A program made the position numbers and the translations under genes. Source: Sphingomonas prati (GTDB taxonomy: Bacteria; Pseudomonadota; Alphaproteobacteria; Sphingomonadales; Sphingomonadaceae). Taken from it: 64,000 bases of DNA. The DNA lies in assembly GCF_014643515.1 (NCBI RefSeq), contig NZ_BMJP01000001.1, positions 310,001 through 374,000 of the forward strand, in the 5' to 3' direction. This document shows, piece after piece, positions 26,146-35,542 of this stretch. Below the pieces are notes generated by a model. It ran no database searches. It was not told where the DNA came from and saw only the letters and a program-made list of their open reading frames with translations. Each line of letters opens with the position of its first letter. Positions within the stretch are counted from its first letter, which is position 1.

Positions 26146-26781
26146 ATGCCTACAGCCAAGATTTGCGGCCTGACCACCGAGGCCAGCCTGGATGCCGCCA
26201 TCGCGCATGGCGCGTCGCATGTCGGGTTCGTGTTCTTCCCGCGCAGCCCGCGCGATATCGATCCGGACCGCGCCGCGGCGCTGATCGCCCGGACGCCGCC
26301 CCGTGTCGCCAAGGTCGGCGTGTTCGTCGATCCGGACGATGCGCTGCTGACGCGGGCCGTCGCGGCCGGGGTCGACACGATCCAGCTGCACGGCAGCGAG
26401 ACGCCGGAGCGTGTGGCTGCGGTGCGGGCGCGCTACGCCCTGCCCGTGTGGCGCGCGGTTGCCGTGCGGACGCGGGAGGATCTCGGCGCGGCGGCGAAGT
26501 ATCGCGGGGCGGCCGACCTGATTCTCTATGACGCCAAGCCACCACGCGGAGCGGACTTGCCGGGCGGGCTCGGGCTGCGGTTCGACTGGCGGCTGTTGCA
26601 GGGTCATGTCCACCCGCTGCCGTGGGCGCTGTCGGGCGGTCTCGATGCCGCGTCGGTCGGCGAGGCGGTGCAGGTGACCGGGGCGACGTTGCTCGACGTT
26701 TCTTCGGGGGTCGAATTGTCCCCGGGCGTCAAGGATGTGGACAAGATCGCCGCCTTCCTGCAATCGGTCGCCCGGTCATGA
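26146..26781 (+). CDS. trpF: phosphoribosylanthranilate isomerase
   Basis: A 211-residue TIM barrel for the third step of tryptophan synthesis. Signatures are [14 protein letters not shown] at the N-terminus with the catalytic Cys7, [34 protein letters not shown] with the general-acid Asp, and the phosphate-binding [11 protein letters not shown] and [14 protein letters not shown]. Its stop overlaps the trpB start in an ATGA. Confidence 0.96.
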   Translation: MPTAKICGLTTEASLDAAIAHGASHVGFVFFPRSPRDIDPDRAAALIARTPPRVAKVGVFVDPDDALLTRAVAAGVDTIQLHGSETPERVAAVRARYALPVWRAVAVRTREDLGAAAKYRGAADLILYDAKPPRGADLPGGLGLRFDWRLLQGHVHPLPWALSGGLDAASVGEAVQVTGATLLDVSSGVELSPGVKDVDKIAAFLQSVARS

Positions 26782-28010
26782 CCATACAGAACAGCTACCG
26801 TGCGCAGCCATCGCCAGACGGCCATTTCGGCCAGTTCGGCGGACGCTACGTCGCCGAAACCCTGATGCCGCTGATCCTCGACCTGGAACGCGAATATCGT
26901 GCCGCGCAGGCCGATCCGGCGTTCCAGACCGAACTCGACTGGCTGCTGAAACATTATGTCGGCCGGCCCAGCCCGCTTTATTATGCGGAGCGCTTCACCG
27001 AAGCGGTGCGTGCGGACGCGCCCGAGGGGATGGGCGCGAAGGTCTATCTGAAGCGCGACGAGCTGAACCATACCGGCGCGCACAAGATCAACAACTGCAT
27101 CGGCCAGATCCTGCTCGCCAAGCGGATGGGCAAGACGCGGATCATCGCGGAGACGGGCGCGGGCCAGCACGGCGTCGCCACCGCCACCGTGGCCGCGCGG
27201 TTCGGCCTGCCCTGCACCATCTACATGGGTGCGCGCGACACCGTGCGGCAGCAGCCGAACGTGTTCCGGATGAAGCTGCTCGGTGCGGAGATCGTGCCGG
27301 TCACCGCGGGTGCGCAGACGCTGAAGGATGCGATGAACGAGGCGCTGCGCGACTGGGTCGCCAATGTCGAGGACACGTTCTACATCATCGGCACGGCAGC
27401 CGGCCCCCACCCCTATCCGGAACTGGTCCGCGATTTTCAGTCGGTGATCGGCCGCGAGGCGCGCGAGCAGATCATGGAGGCCGAGGGCCGCCTGCCCGAC
27501 CTGCTGGTCGCCGCGATCGGTGGCGGGTCGAATGCGATCGGGCTGTTCCATCCGTTCCTGGACGATGCCGACGTGAGAATGGTCGGGATCGAGGCGGCGG
27601 GTCACGGGCTCGACACCGTCGAACATGCCGCATCGCTGGCCGGTGGCGAACCGGGCGTGCTGCACGGCAACCGCACCTACTTGCTGCAGGACGAGGACGG
27701 GCAGATCACCGAGGGTCACTCGATCTCGGCGGGACTCGACTATCCGGGCATCGGGCCGGAGCATAGCTGGCTGCACGAAACCGGGCGCGTGCAGTATGAA
27801 AGCTGTACCGACCGCGAGGCATTGGACGCGTTCCAGTTCCTGTGCCGGACGGAGGGGATCATTCCCGCGCTGGAACCTGCGCACGCGCTGTCCGCCGTGG
27901 TGCGGCATGCGCGCACGATGCCGCGCGACCAGATCATCATCGCCAACCTGTGCGGGCGTGGGGACAAGGACATCTTCACCGTCGCCGATGCGCTGGGGGT
28001 GAAGATATGA
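26778..28010 (+). CDS. trpB: tryptophan synthase beta chain
   Basis: A 410-residue PLP enzyme joining serine and indole to tryptophan. The PLP lysine is in [18 protein letters not shown], the catalytic glutamate region is [13 protein letters not shown], and the phosphate-binding loop is [14 protein letters not shown]. The C-terminal LSGRGDKD-like segment reads [13 protein letters not shown]. It is coupled to trpF by an ATGA overlap and separated from trpA by a 103-bp spacer carrying a family B repeat. Confidence 0.97.
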   Translation: MTIQNSYRAQPSPDGHFGQFGGRYVAETLMPLILDLEREYRAAQADPAFQTELDWLLKHYVGRPSPLYYAERFTEAVRADAPEGMGAKVYLKRDELNHTGAHKINNCIGQILLAKRMGKTRIIAETGAGQHGVATATVAARFGLPCTIYMGARDTVRQQPNVFRMKLLGAEIVPVTAGAQTLKDAMNEALRDWVANVEDTFYIIGTAAGPHPYPELVRDFQSVIGREAREQIMEAEGRLPDLLVAAIGGGSNAIGLFHPFLDDADVRMVGIEAAGHGLDTVEHAASLAGGEPGVLHGNRTYLLQDEDGQITEGHSISAGLDYPGIGPEHSWLHETGRVQYESCTDREALDAFQFLCRTEGIIPALEPAHALSAVVRHARTMPRDQIIIANLCGRGDKDIFTVADALGVKI

Positions 28011-28018
28011 CGGCGTCC

Positions 28019-28084
28019 GGTATCCCCGCGGAGGCGGGGATCCAGTTCCACGCTCCGACCTGGACCCCCGCCTTCGCGGGGGTA
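28019..28084. repeat. family B inverted repeat inside the trp operon, between trpB and trpA
   Basis: Two palindromic units, GTATCCCCGCGGAGGCGGGGAT and an inverted, diverged copy (ACCCCCGCCTTCGCGGGGGT), fill the spacer between trpB and trpA. Each folds into a short strong hairpin. Similar units occur after accD and after cysH. Confidence 0.85.
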
Positions 28085-28113
28085 CGCAGCGTGTGTCGCA
28101 AGGGCATCCGCGC

Positions 28114-28938
28114 ATGACCCGCCTCGCCACTACCTTCGCGGCGTGCGCCGCGCAGAACCGAGCCGCGCTCGTGTGTTTCGTCACGGGCGGGGACCCTGCC
28201 CCGGCCGCGACGCCGGCGATCCTCGATGCGCTCGTCGCCGCCGGCGCGGACGTGATCGAACTCGGCATGCCGTTCACCGATCCGATGGCGGACGGCCCGG
28301 CGATCCAGCTCGCCAACCTGCGCGCGCTGGGGAGCCGTACCACGACCGCCGCGCTGTTCGAGATCGTGCGCGGGTTCCGCGCGCGGCATCCGGACGTGCC
28401 GCTGGTGTTGATGGGCTATGCCAACCCGATGGTGCGGCGCGGGCCGGAATGGTTCGCGGACCGGTGCCGCGATGTAGGCGTGGACGGCGTGATCTGCGTC
28501 GACGTGCCGCCGGAAGAGGATGCAGCACTCGGCCTGCCGCTGCGTGCGGCCGGGATCGATCTGGTCCGGCTGGCGACGCCGACCACCGATGACGTGCGGC
28601 TGCCCGCGGTGCTCGCGAACGCGTCGGGCTTCCTTTACTATGTCTCGGTCGCGGGGATCACCGGCAAGCAGCAGGCGGCGTCCGCATCGATCGATGCGGC
28701 CGTCGCGCGGTTGAAGGCAGCGACCGACCTGCCCGTGGCGGTCGGGTTCGGCGTCCGTACGCCGGAACAGGCCGCAGCGATCGCGCGGACCGCCGACGGC
28801 GTCGTGGTCGGTTCCGCGATCGTCGAGGCCATCGCCGCGGCCTATGCCGGCGGGCACGACCCGGCCGCCGCGATCATGGACTATGTCGGCGGGCTGTCCG
28901 CCGCCGTCCGCACCGCCCGCCAGGAGGCCATCGCATGA
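28114..28938 (+). CDS. trpA: tryptophan synthase alpha chain
   Basis: This 274-residue TIM barrel cleaves indoleglycerol phosphate and passes indole to TrpB. Signatures are [13 protein letters not shown], the catalytic glutamate in [19 protein letters not shown], the catalytic aspartate in [11 protein letters not shown], and the phosphate site [15 protein letters not shown] 28114 matches the usual family N-terminus; an in-frame start at 28093 lies in the repeat-derived spacer. Its stop overlaps the accD start (ATGA). Confidence 0.96.
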   Translation: MTRLATTFAACAAQNRAALVCFVTGGDPAPAATPAILDALVAAGADVIELGMPFTDPMADGPAIQLANLRALGSRTTTAALFEIVRGFRARHPDVPLVLMGYANPMVRRGPEWFADRCRDVGVDGVICVDVPPEEDAALGLPLRAAGIDLVRLATPTTDDVRLPAVLANASGFLYYVSVAGITGKQQAASASIDAAVARLKAATDLPVAVGFGVRTPEQAAAIARTADGVVVGSAIVEAIAAAYAGGHDPAAAIMDYVGGLSAAVRTARQEAIA

Positions 28939-29786
28939 GCTGGATCGACCGCGTCCGCCAGTCGCTGCCGTTCGTCGTCAAGCGCGAGACGGACGAGGAA
29001 CTCTGGCACAAATGCCCGTCCTGCGGGCAGATGGTGTTCAAGAAGGAGTTCGAGGAGAACCAGTCGGTCTGTCCGAAATGCGACCATCATGGCCGGATCG
29101 GGCCGGACGAGCGGTTCGATGCGCTGTTCGACGGCGGGCTCTACACGCCGCTGCCGATCCCGACGGTGCGCGAGGATCCGCTGAAGTTCCGCGATACCAA
29201 GCGCTATGTCGACCGGATCCGTGCGGCGCGCACCGCGACCGGCGAAACCGACGCGCTGATGAACGCGCGCGGCACGATCGAGGGCCGCCGCGCGGTCGTC
29301 GGCGTGCAGGATTTCGCGTTCATGGGCGGATCGATGGGGCTCGGCGTCGGTGCCGCGTTTCTGGCCGGCGTGGAGGCGGCGATCAAGGACCGTTGCCCCT
29401 ACATCATCTTCACCGCGGCCGGCGGCGCGCGGATGCAGGAGGGCATCCTGTCGCTGATGCAGATGCCCAAGACGACCGTCGCGATCGCGATGCTGCACGA
29501 GGCGGGGCTGCCCTATATCGTCGTGATGACCGACCCGACGACGGGTGGTGTCACGGCATCCTACGCGATGCTGGGCGACGTACAGCTGGCCGAACCGGGC
29601 GCGCTGATCGGTTTCGCGGGGCAGCGGGTGATCGAATCGACGATCCGCGAGAAGCTGCCCGAAGGGTTCCAGCGCGCGGAATATCTGCTCGACCACGGAA
29701 TGCTCGACATGGTGGTTCACCGCCACAAGCTGCGCGAGGAACTGGCGCGGTTGATCGGGTATCTTTGCGTGGATGAGGCGGCCTGA
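28935..29786 (+). CDS. accD: acetyl-CoA carboxylase carboxyltransferase beta subunit
   Basis: A 283-residue subunit forming malonyl-CoA with AccA. It has an N-terminal C4 zinc finger (KCPSCGQ and CPKCDHH) and the crotonase-like core with [15 protein letters not shown] and [14 protein letters not shown], the oxyanion and carboxybiotin-binding region. It is coupled to trpA by an ATGA overlap. The trpA-accD-folC order is common in Proteobacteria. Confidence 0.96.
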   Translation: MSWIDRVRQSLPFVVKRETDEELWHKCPSCGQMVFKKEFEENQSVCPKCDHHGRIGPDERFDALFDGGLYTPLPIPTVREDPLKFRDTKRYVDRIRAARTATGETDALMNARGTIEGRRAVVGVQDFAFMGGSMGLGVGAAFLAGVEAAIKDRCPYIIFTAAGGARMQEGILSLMQMPKTTVAIAMLHEAGLPYIVVMTDPTTGGVTASYAMLGDVQLAEPGALIGFAGQRVIESTIREKLPEGFQRAEYLLDHGMLDMVVHRHKLREELARLIGYLCVDEAA

Positions 29787-29814
29787 GGGCCAGCTTCCTT
29801 CAAGCAGCATATCG

Positions 29815-29882
29815 TTCCCCGGCGGAGGCCGGGGCCTGGGGAAGAGCGTTTCACCTAGGCCCCGGCTTGGCGCCGGGGAACC
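29815..29882. repeat. family B inverted repeat between accD and folC
   Basis: GTTCCCCGGCGGAGGCCGGGG and an inverted copy ending GGCGCCGGGGAAC lie around a short spacer. The block occupies over half of the 119-bp gap between two genes on the same strand and probably belongs to one transcript. Confidence 0.85.
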
Positions 29883-29905
29883 GACGCGTTTCCGGAGCGT
29901 AACCG

Positions 29906-31234
29906 ATGGCCGATCACGCAATCTCGTCCGATCCTGCGGTGCAGGCGCAGCTCGATCGGTTGGCGTCGCTGTCTCCGGGCGCGGACATCCTCGGGCTGGA
30001 GCGAATTTCCGCACTGCTCGCACGGCTGGGCGATCCGCAGCTCAGGATGCCGCCAGTGCTGCATGTCGCGGGGACGAACGGCAAGGGATCGACCTGCGCG
30101 TTCCTGCGCGCGACGATCGAGGGCGCGGGGCTGACCGCGCATGTCTATACGAGCCCGCATCTGGTGCGGTTCAACGAGCGGATCCGGCTGGCCGGCACGC
30201 TGATCGACGATGCGCTGCTCGCCGCGTTGCTGGCCGAGGTGCTCAATATTGCAGGCGACATTTCGCCGAGCTTCTTCGAGGTCACGACCGCGGCGGCGTT
30301 CCTGGCGTTCGCGCGGGTGCCGGCGGATGCGTGCATCGTCGAGGTCGGGCTCGGCGGGCGGCTCGATGCGACCAACGTGCTGGCGGCCCCGGCGGCGTGC
30401 GGGATCGCGCAGCTGGGGGTGGATCACCAGGCGTTCCTGGGCGACCGGATCGAGGATATCGCGGCGGAAAAGGCCGGGATCGCGCGGGCCGGCGTGCCGC
30501 TGGTGACGATGGCCTATGCGGCGGGGCCGGCTGAGCGTGTCGCCGGGGCGGCTCGGTCGGCCGGGGCGGATCTGTTGCGGGCTGGCGACGAGTGGTTCTT
30601 CGCAGCGGAGGCGGACGGCGTTTGCTACACCGATACTCACGGCACATTGCTGCTGGAGCCGCCCGCGTTGGACGGGGCGCATCAGGCGGCCAATCTGGCG
30701 CTGGCGGTGGCGATGCTGCGGCATCAGCGGCGGATCGCGGTACCGGACGCGGCGCTCGTTGCGGCCGGGCCGCGTGCTTCGTGGCCGGCGCGGATGCAGC
30801 GGATCGATCGCGGAGCGCTGTTCGATCGGCTACCCGCGGGCGCGGACCTGCATATCGACGGGGCGCATAATCCCGCGGCGGCGATGGCGATCGCGCCACA
30901 TTTGGCGGCGCTGCGCGGGGATGGCCGGCCGCTGGTGGTGGTCGTCGGGTTGCTTGCCAACAAGGATGCGGACGGCGTGCTCGGTCCACTGGCGGGTGTG
31001 TCGGACCGGCTGATCGCGGTGCCGGTGCCGGGCCACGCGACGCATGATCCGGTCGCGTTGGCGGACGCGGTGCGGGGACTCGGCGTGCGGGCCGATGCCG
31101 AGCCCGACATCGCCGCCGCGTTCGGGCGGGTGATCGCGGAGGCCGATCCGGCTCGGCCGCCGCATGTCGTGGTGCTCGGCTCGCTCTATCTGGCCGGGAC
31201 CGTGCTCGCCGCGAACGGAACACCACCCGACTGA
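29906..31234 (+). CDS. folC: folylpolyglutamate/dihydrofolate synthase
   Basis: A 442-residue Mur-ligase-type ATP enzyme that adds glutamate to folates. The P-loop is VAGTNGKGSTCAFLRA, followed by YTSPHLVRFNERI, FFEVTTAAAFLAFA and GLGGRLDATNV with the carbamylated-lysine region after it. The C-terminal domain shows DGAHNPAAAMAIAPHL. It follows accD with a repeat-filled spacer. Confidence 0.94.
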   Translation: MADHAISSDPAVQAQLDRLASLSPGADILGLERISALLARLGDPQLRMPPVLHVAGTNGKGSTCAFLRATIEGAGLTAHVYTSPHLVRFNERIRLAGTLIDDALLAALLAEVLNIAGDISPSFFEVTTAAAFLAFARVPADACIVEVGLGGRLDATNVLAAPAACGIAQLGVDHQAFLGDRIEDIAAEKAGIARAGVPLVTMAYAAGPAERVAGAARSAGADLLRAGDEWFFAAEADGVCYTDTHGTLLLEPPALDGAHQAANLALAVAMLRHQRRIAVPDAALVAAGPRASWPARMQRIDRGALFDRLPAGADLHIDGAHNPAAAMAIAPHLAALRGDGRPLVVVVGLLANKDADGVLGPLAGVSDRLIAVPVPGHATHDPVALADAVRGLGVRADAEPDIAAAFGRVIAEADPARPPHVVVLGSLYLAGTVLAANGTPPD

Positions 31235-31321
31235 GATCGCATCGTCGACTCTGCTAATGCGATTGACTTGCAATAGCGGCGATGCTTAGTTGCGCTCCTG
31301 ACGTTGATGGAGTGCAGCGAC

Positions 31322-31765
31322 ATGCCCGGCCCCCGCAGTGAGATTTCCGAAGCCACCAAGATGCTGCCACACGCGATGCCCGCGGCGTCGGCGGACCGGC
31401 TGCTGCTGTTCGCGATCCGGCGGATGGCGCAGGGCGGGATCGACGATGCCTATGCCGCCAACGCGATGCTGACCCATTTCGGGCATGGCTTCCGCCGGCC
31501 GCTGGTGCTGCTGCGCGCGATGATGGCGGAGGTGTCGCGCGTGTCGGCACGGTCGTTGATGGTGGCGCCCTGCTGCTGCCCGCGCACGACAGCGGACGAG
31601 CATGGCCTGCTGACCGCGATCGCCGAGGCGGGCGGCGATCCGCGCGCCGGGCATGACCGGCTGGCGCGGCATATCGGGGTGCGGCACTGCCATGTGGCGG
31701 GCGAGACTGCGCGGGCGCTGGCGGAGTCGTTCTGCGATCTGGGGCATCCGTTGAGCGTCGGATAA
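31322..31765 (+). CDS. uncharacterised 147-residue protein with a Cys triplet
   Basis: ATG 31322 has a GGAG ribosome site 9 bases upstream; earlier in-frame TTG/ATG starts lack one. The protein is soluble and helical. It has DRLLLFAIRRMAQGGIDDAYAANAM in its first half and a conserved-looking VAPCCCPRTTADE segment in the middle that could bind metal or form a redox site. Another two cysteines occur at HCHV and SFCDL. I recall similar proteins mainly from sphingomonads (DUF6628-like), but this is memory and not a search. It follows folC after 87 bp and is convergent with the AmpG-like gene. Confidence 0.75.
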   Translation: MPGPRSEISEATKMLPHAMPAASADRLLLFAIRRMAQGGIDDAYAANAMLTHFGHGFRRPLVLLRAMMAEVSRVSARSLMVAPCCCPRTTADEHGLLTAIAEAGGDPRAGHDRLARHIGVRHCHVAGETARALAESFCDLGHPLSVG

Positions 31766-31785
31766 GCCCCCTGCTCAGCATCCGG

Positions 31786-33102
31786 TCAGGCTGGATCCCC
31801 CTCTTCGGCGCCGGCACTGCCGATCGAGGCGTCGACCAGGCCGGCCCGGATCATCACCCAGAACAGCACCACGCCCGGCAACGCCAGCGCCGTGGTCAGC
31901 ACATAGAAGTCGACATAGCCGAACCGTTCGATCAGCCCCCCGGCGGTCGTGCCGGTCGCCAGCCGCCCGACGATGCTGGCCGCCGCGGAAATCAGCGCAT
32001 ATTGCGCAGCCGTGAAGCGCAGGTCGCACAGCGCGGAGAAGTAGGCGATGACCGTGACCCCGCCGATCCCGCTCGCGATATTCTCGAACCCGATCGCCCC
32101 GGCCATCGCCCAGTTGCTGTGGCCGGACGCGGCAAGGCCCGCAAAGGACAGGTTCGACACCGCCATCAGCACCAGGCTGAGCAGCACGGACCGTTTGAGA
32201 CCTAGCCGGGCGTACAGGATCCCCCCGATGAAGATGCCGATCAGATAGGCCCAGAAACCGAAGCCGACATCGTAGATCGCGACCTCGTCGTTGGTGTAGC
32301 CCAGATCCTCGAACAGCAACCGGAACGTCAGGTTGGCGAGCGTATCGCCGACCTTGTGGATCAGGATGAACAGCAGCACCAGTGCCGCGCCCGGCCGCCG
32401 CAGGAACTCGGCGAACGGCCCCCAGATCGATCGGCCGAGTTCGGTGAGACCGCGCCTGCCGACGGGTTCGCGGTGGCGGTCCGGCTCGCCCATCGTCAGC
32501 GCGACGATCATTGCCGGTAGCGCGAACACCGCGCAGGCCATGTAGGCAACCTGCCAGCCGACCCGCGCGGCCAGCACCAGCGCCAGCGCGCCGGCCGCCA
32601 CCGACCCGATCCGCCAGCCATATTGCGACATGCCCGCCCCGACGCCCAGCTGACGCGGTTCGAGCAGCTCGATCCGGTACGCGTCGATGACGATGTCGAA
32701 CGTCGCGCCGGCGAACCCCAGCAGCACCGCCGCCTGCGCCGTGGCGATCAGGCTGGCGGACGGATCGACCACCGCCAGGTTAAGGACGGCGGCGATCACC
32801 AGCAAGCCGGCCAGCAGCATCCACGAAACACGCTGTCCCAATCGACCGATGATGGGCAGCCGGACGCCGTCGACGACCCAGGCCCAGAGCGGTTTCAAAT
32901 TGTAGACGAGAAACGCCAGCGTGAACGCGGTCACGCTTTTCTTGTCGATCCCGTCCTGCGCCAGACGCGTGGTCAGCGTCGCGCCGATCATCGCGAAGGG
33001 AAAGCCCGACGACATGCCCAGGAACAGGGCGGCGATCGGCCCCGCCTCCAGATAAGGACGGATCGCGGCCAGCGGGCCTTCGAAGCGGGGGGTTACTGTC
33101 AT
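31786..33102 (-). CDS. AmpG-like MFS transporter
   Basis: A 438-residue major facilitator with about twelve hydrophobic helices. The N-terminus (GMSSGFPFAMIGATLTTRLAQDGI) and the NLKPLWAWVVDGVRLP loop match AmpG permeases, which bring anhydro-muropeptides into the cytoplasm for cell-wall recycling and beta-lactamase signalling. No recycling or beta-lactamase genes lie next to it, so the substrate is inferred from family only. It starts at ATG 33102. Confidence 0.8.
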   Translation of the reverse strand: MTVTPRFEGPLAAIRPYLEAGPIAALFLGMSSGFPFAMIGATLTTRLAQDGIDKKSVTAFTLAFLVYNLKPLWAWVVDGVRLPIIGRLGQRVSWMLLAGLLVIAAVLNLAVVDPSASLIATAQAAVLLGFAGATFDIVIDAYRIELLEPRQLGVGAGMSQYGWRIGSVAAGALALVLAARVGWQVAYMACAVFALPAMIVALTMGEPDRHREPVGRRGLTELGRSIWGPFAEFLRRPGAALVLLFILIHKVGDTLANLTFRLLFEDLGYTNDEVAIYDVGFGFWAYLIGIFIGGILYARLGLKRSVLLSLVLMAVSNLSFAGLAASGHSNWAMAGAIGFENIASGIGGVTVIAYFSALCDLRFTAAQYALISAAASIVGRLATGTTAGGLIERFGYVDFYVLTTALALPGVVLFWVMIRAGLVDASIGSAGAEEGDPA

Positions 33103-33228
33103 CAGGCGACCATAACGACGCGCCCCCGATCGGCTACTGGAATTTCGGCGGCCGCGCCGTCTGGTTGATAGCCGATGCCCTCGCGACGTGAGGCCCGAAG
33201 CATTTGCTTACTGGCCTCCACACCCTCC

Positions 33229-33252
33229 GCATCGCCGCCCGGGCGGCGATGC
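33229..33252. repeat. 24-bp perfect palindrome between two minus-strand genes
   Basis: GCATCGCCGCCC is followed at once by its exact reverse complement. It lies 27 bp after the response regulator stop on the minus strand, with no T-run. It can fold into a hairpin with a small loop and may act as a terminator or as a protein-binding site. Confidence 0.5.
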
Positions 33253-33279
33253 GCCGGCCCTGCAATATCGTCGTCCGGT

Positions 33280-33696
33280 CTAGAACAGGTCGAGCCCCGG
33301 CGGTGGGCGCTTGATCGTACGGCCGGCCATTTTCGCATCGACGGCCTCGATGGCGGCGACCAGTTCGCGGTGGTTGTACGGCTTGTTCAGGACGCCGAGC
33401 GCGAGGTCGCGGGCCTCGGGCGGGCACTGGCCCGTGACGAACAGCAGCGGTACGCCGTGCTCCCGCGCCGCTCGCGCGACGTCCAGGCCGCTGCCGTCCG
33501 ACAGGCTGATGTCGGCGAGCACGAGGTGCAGGCCCTCGGTATCGATGAACCGCAGCGCTTCCTCCACGCGGTCGACGGTCGCGACGATGTCGAACCCGGC
33601 GTCGCGCAGGAAATGTTCGTTGTCGAACGCGACGAGCGGCTCGTCCTCGACGATCAGGATGCGCTGGATCGAGCGTTTGCGCTTGCCGAAAAGCAT
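33280..33696 (-). CDS. single-domain response regulator (receiver only)
   Basis: This 138-residue receiver domain has acidic residues in ILIVEDEPLV, the phosphorylatable aspartate in LVLADISLSDGSGLDV, the conserved Thr in LLFVTGQ and Lys in VLNKPYNH. No output domain follows; the tail after residue 125 is a short basic-proline extension. It probably relays phosphate or acts by protein binding. No histidine kinase is adjacent. ATG 33696 is chosen; a GTG seven codons upstream is possible. Confidence 0.88.
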   Translation of the reverse strand: MLFGKRKRSIQRILIVEDEPLVAFDNEHFLRDAGFDIVATVDRVEEALRFIDTEGLHLVLADISLSDGSGLDVARAAREHGVPLLFVTGQCPPEARDLALGVLNKPYNHRELVAAIEAVDAKMAGRTIKRPPPGLDLF

Positions 33697-33814
33697 TTGA
33701 CCGTTACGCCCCCACACGAGTCCCGCCGTAAGTTGATCAGACGGTCTGGCGGATGTTTCGGTTCCGGTTTATTTCCGGCTTTTATACCCGTTTCCAGATC
33801 GGACGACCTGACCC

Positions 33815-34654
33815 TTGCGTACTCCCCGCCGCCCCGGCCCCGCGGCACCCGTTTCGCCCGCCGCAACCCCCGTCGCACCGCCCCCGCCCAAGCCCGCGCG
33901 CGAACCCGATCGCGCGCTGAAGAAGCAGGCGGGCGACCCGCAACGCATCGCGAAACTGCTGGCGCGCGCCGGCGTGGCGTCGCGGCGCGAGATCGAACGG
34001 ATGATCGACGAACGGCGCATCGCAATCGACGGCGTGGCGATCGAGACGCCCGCGACGATCCTCACCTCGCTCCACGGCGTGACGGTGGACGGCAAGCAGG
34101 TGAACGCGCCCGCCCCGACCCGGCTGTTCCGCTATCACAAGCCGGCAGGGCTGCTGACCGCCGAGCGCGACCCCAAGGGGCGGCCGACGATCTACGACAA
34201 GCTGCCCGAGGGTCTGCCGCGGCTGGTGCCGGTCGGGCGGCTCGATCTCAATACCGAGGGGCTGTTGCTGATGACCACCGACGGTGGGCTGAAGCGCCAG
34301 CTGGAACTGCCCGCGACGGGTGTCGAGCGGACGTACCGCGCGCGCGTCTTCGGCGACATCAGCCAGAAGCAGCTCGAGGAACTGATCCACGGGATCGAGA
34401 TCGAAGGCATCCGCTACGGTTCGATCGACGCCAACCTGGAACGCCGCACCGGCCGCAACGGCTGGGTCGAGATGCGCCTGCGCGAGGGCAAGAACCGCGA
34501 GGTCCGGCGCGTGCTGGAGTTTCTTGGACTCCAGGTCAGCCGGCTGATCCGGACGAGCTATGGGCCTTTTCCGCTGGACGACCTGCCGGCGGGGTATGTA
34601 GACGAGATCAAGCAGCATGATCTGGTCGCGTTTCGGAAGACGTTGAAGGATTAG
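33815..34654 (+). CDS. rRNA pseudouridine synthase, RluB/RsuA family
   Basis: This 279-residue enzyme has a Pro/Ala-rich N-terminus, an S4 RNA-binding domain (RIAKLLARAGVASRREIERMI), and a RluB-type core with the catalytic aspartate in VGRLDLNTEGLLLM. The family-specific GKNREVRRVLEFLGLQVSRLIR follows. It most likely modifies 23S rRNA, as RluB does near position 2605 in E. coli. The reading frame starts at a TTG (33815) with no clear ribosome site, so the true start may be a few codons different. Confidence 0.9.
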   Translation: MRTPRRPGPAAPVSPAATPVAPPPPKPAREPDRALKKQAGDPQRIAKLLARAGVASRREIERMIDERRIAIDGVAIETPATILTSLHGVTVDGKQVNAPAPTRLFRYHKPAGLLTAERDPKGRPTIYDKLPEGLPRLVPVGRLDLNTEGLLLMTTDGGLKRQLELPATGVERTYRARVFGDISQKQLEELIHGIEIEGIRYGSIDANLERRTGRNGWVEMRLREGKNREVRRVLEFLGLQVSRLIRTSYGPFPLDDLPAGYVDEIKQHDLVAFRKTLKD

Positions 34655-34702
34655 CCTTCGGTTTCGGTCCTGCCCTCACCCCGAGTGTGCCCATCCCCCA
34701 CC

Positions 34703-34849
34703 CCGTTTTGTTCGAGCTTGTCGAGAACTCTGCGCAAAGTTCTCGACAGGCTCGAACCAAACGGATTTTGAGGTCGCTAGCGTTCTCGACAAGCTCGAAC
34801 CAAACGGGGCGAGGTGGCGCACCGTTCTCGACAGGCTCGAACCGAACGG
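34703..34849. repeat. family A repeat cluster, four copies
   Basis: A full inverted pair (34703-34763) is followed by two further right-hand arms at 34781-34807 and 34823-34849, each reading GTTCTCGACArGCTCGAACC. It is the most expanded family A locus in the window. It fills the gap between the pseudouridine synthase and rsmD genes, both on the plus strand. Confidence 0.88.
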
Positions 34850-34902
34850 TTTAGGGGGTGTCGTGACGCACCTCGTTGCATTCATCATCGGATATCACAC
34901 CC

Positions 34903-35526
34903 ATGCGCATCATCGCCGGCAGCTGGCGCGGCCGTTCCATCGTATCGCCCAAGGGGGACGACACGCGGCCGACGTCGGACCGGACGCGCGAGGCGTTGTT
35001 CTCGATGCTCGCCAGCCGGTTCGGCAGTTTCGAAGGCGTGCGCGTGCTCGACCTGTTCGCCGGGACAGGCGCGCTGGGGCTGGAGGCGCTGTCGCGCGGA
35101 GCGGCCTATGCCACGTTCGTGGAGCGCGAGCGGCAGGCGCTGGACGTGCTGAAAGTGAATGTCGCGAAGCTCGCCGCGCCGGGGACGACCGACATCCGCG
35201 GCCAGGGCGTCGAGGCGCTGGGGCCGCTCTACGGATCGCGTTACGATCTGGTGCTGATCGACCCGCCCTATCTGTCGGGCGGCGGCGGGGCTTTGCTTGA
35301 GCGGCTGGCGCGGCTGGGCTGGTTCGCGCCGGGTGCGCTGGTGTCGGTCGAGACCGGCAAGGCGGAGGTCGTGGCGGCGAAGGGGTTCGAGCAGGATACC
35401 GACCGGGTGCACGGGAAGGCGAAGCTGACCTTGTTGCGCTGGGTTGGGGGTGATGAGGCTCCGGTTGCGGCGAAGGTTGAGGCGGTCGACGAGGAGGACG
35501 CAGTTGAAGACGAAGCTGAGGACTGA
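34903..35526 (+). CDS. rsmD: 16S rRNA (guanine966-N2)-methyltransferase
   Basis: A 207-residue SAM-dependent methyltransferase starting MRIIAGSWRGR, the normal RsmD N-terminus. SAM-binding motif I is RVLDLFAGTGALGLEALSRGA and the catalytic motif is LVLIDPPYLSGG (DPPY). RDR-type family residues TRPTSDRTREALFSML are present. The last 25 residues are an acidic Glu/Asp/Ala tail beyond the core. An in-frame ATG at 34876 would add nine residues without family support. Confidence 0.92.
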   Translation: MRIIAGSWRGRSIVSPKGDDTRPTSDRTREALFSMLASRFGSFEGVRVLDLFAGTGALGLEALSRGAAYATFVERERQALDVLKVNVAKLAAPGTTDIRGQGVEALGPLYGSRYDLVLIDPPYLSGGGGALLERLARLGWFAPGALVSVETGKAEVVAAKGFEQDTDRVHGKAKLTLLRWVGGDEAPVAAKVEAVDEEDAVEDEAED

Positions 35527-35542
35527 CCTCGGACGCCATTAG

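Noticed and set aside
34703-34849. CRISPR-like array
   Set aside because: Arms alternate in orientation, spacing is irregular, there are only four copies and no cas gene; it fits palindromic intergenic repeats.
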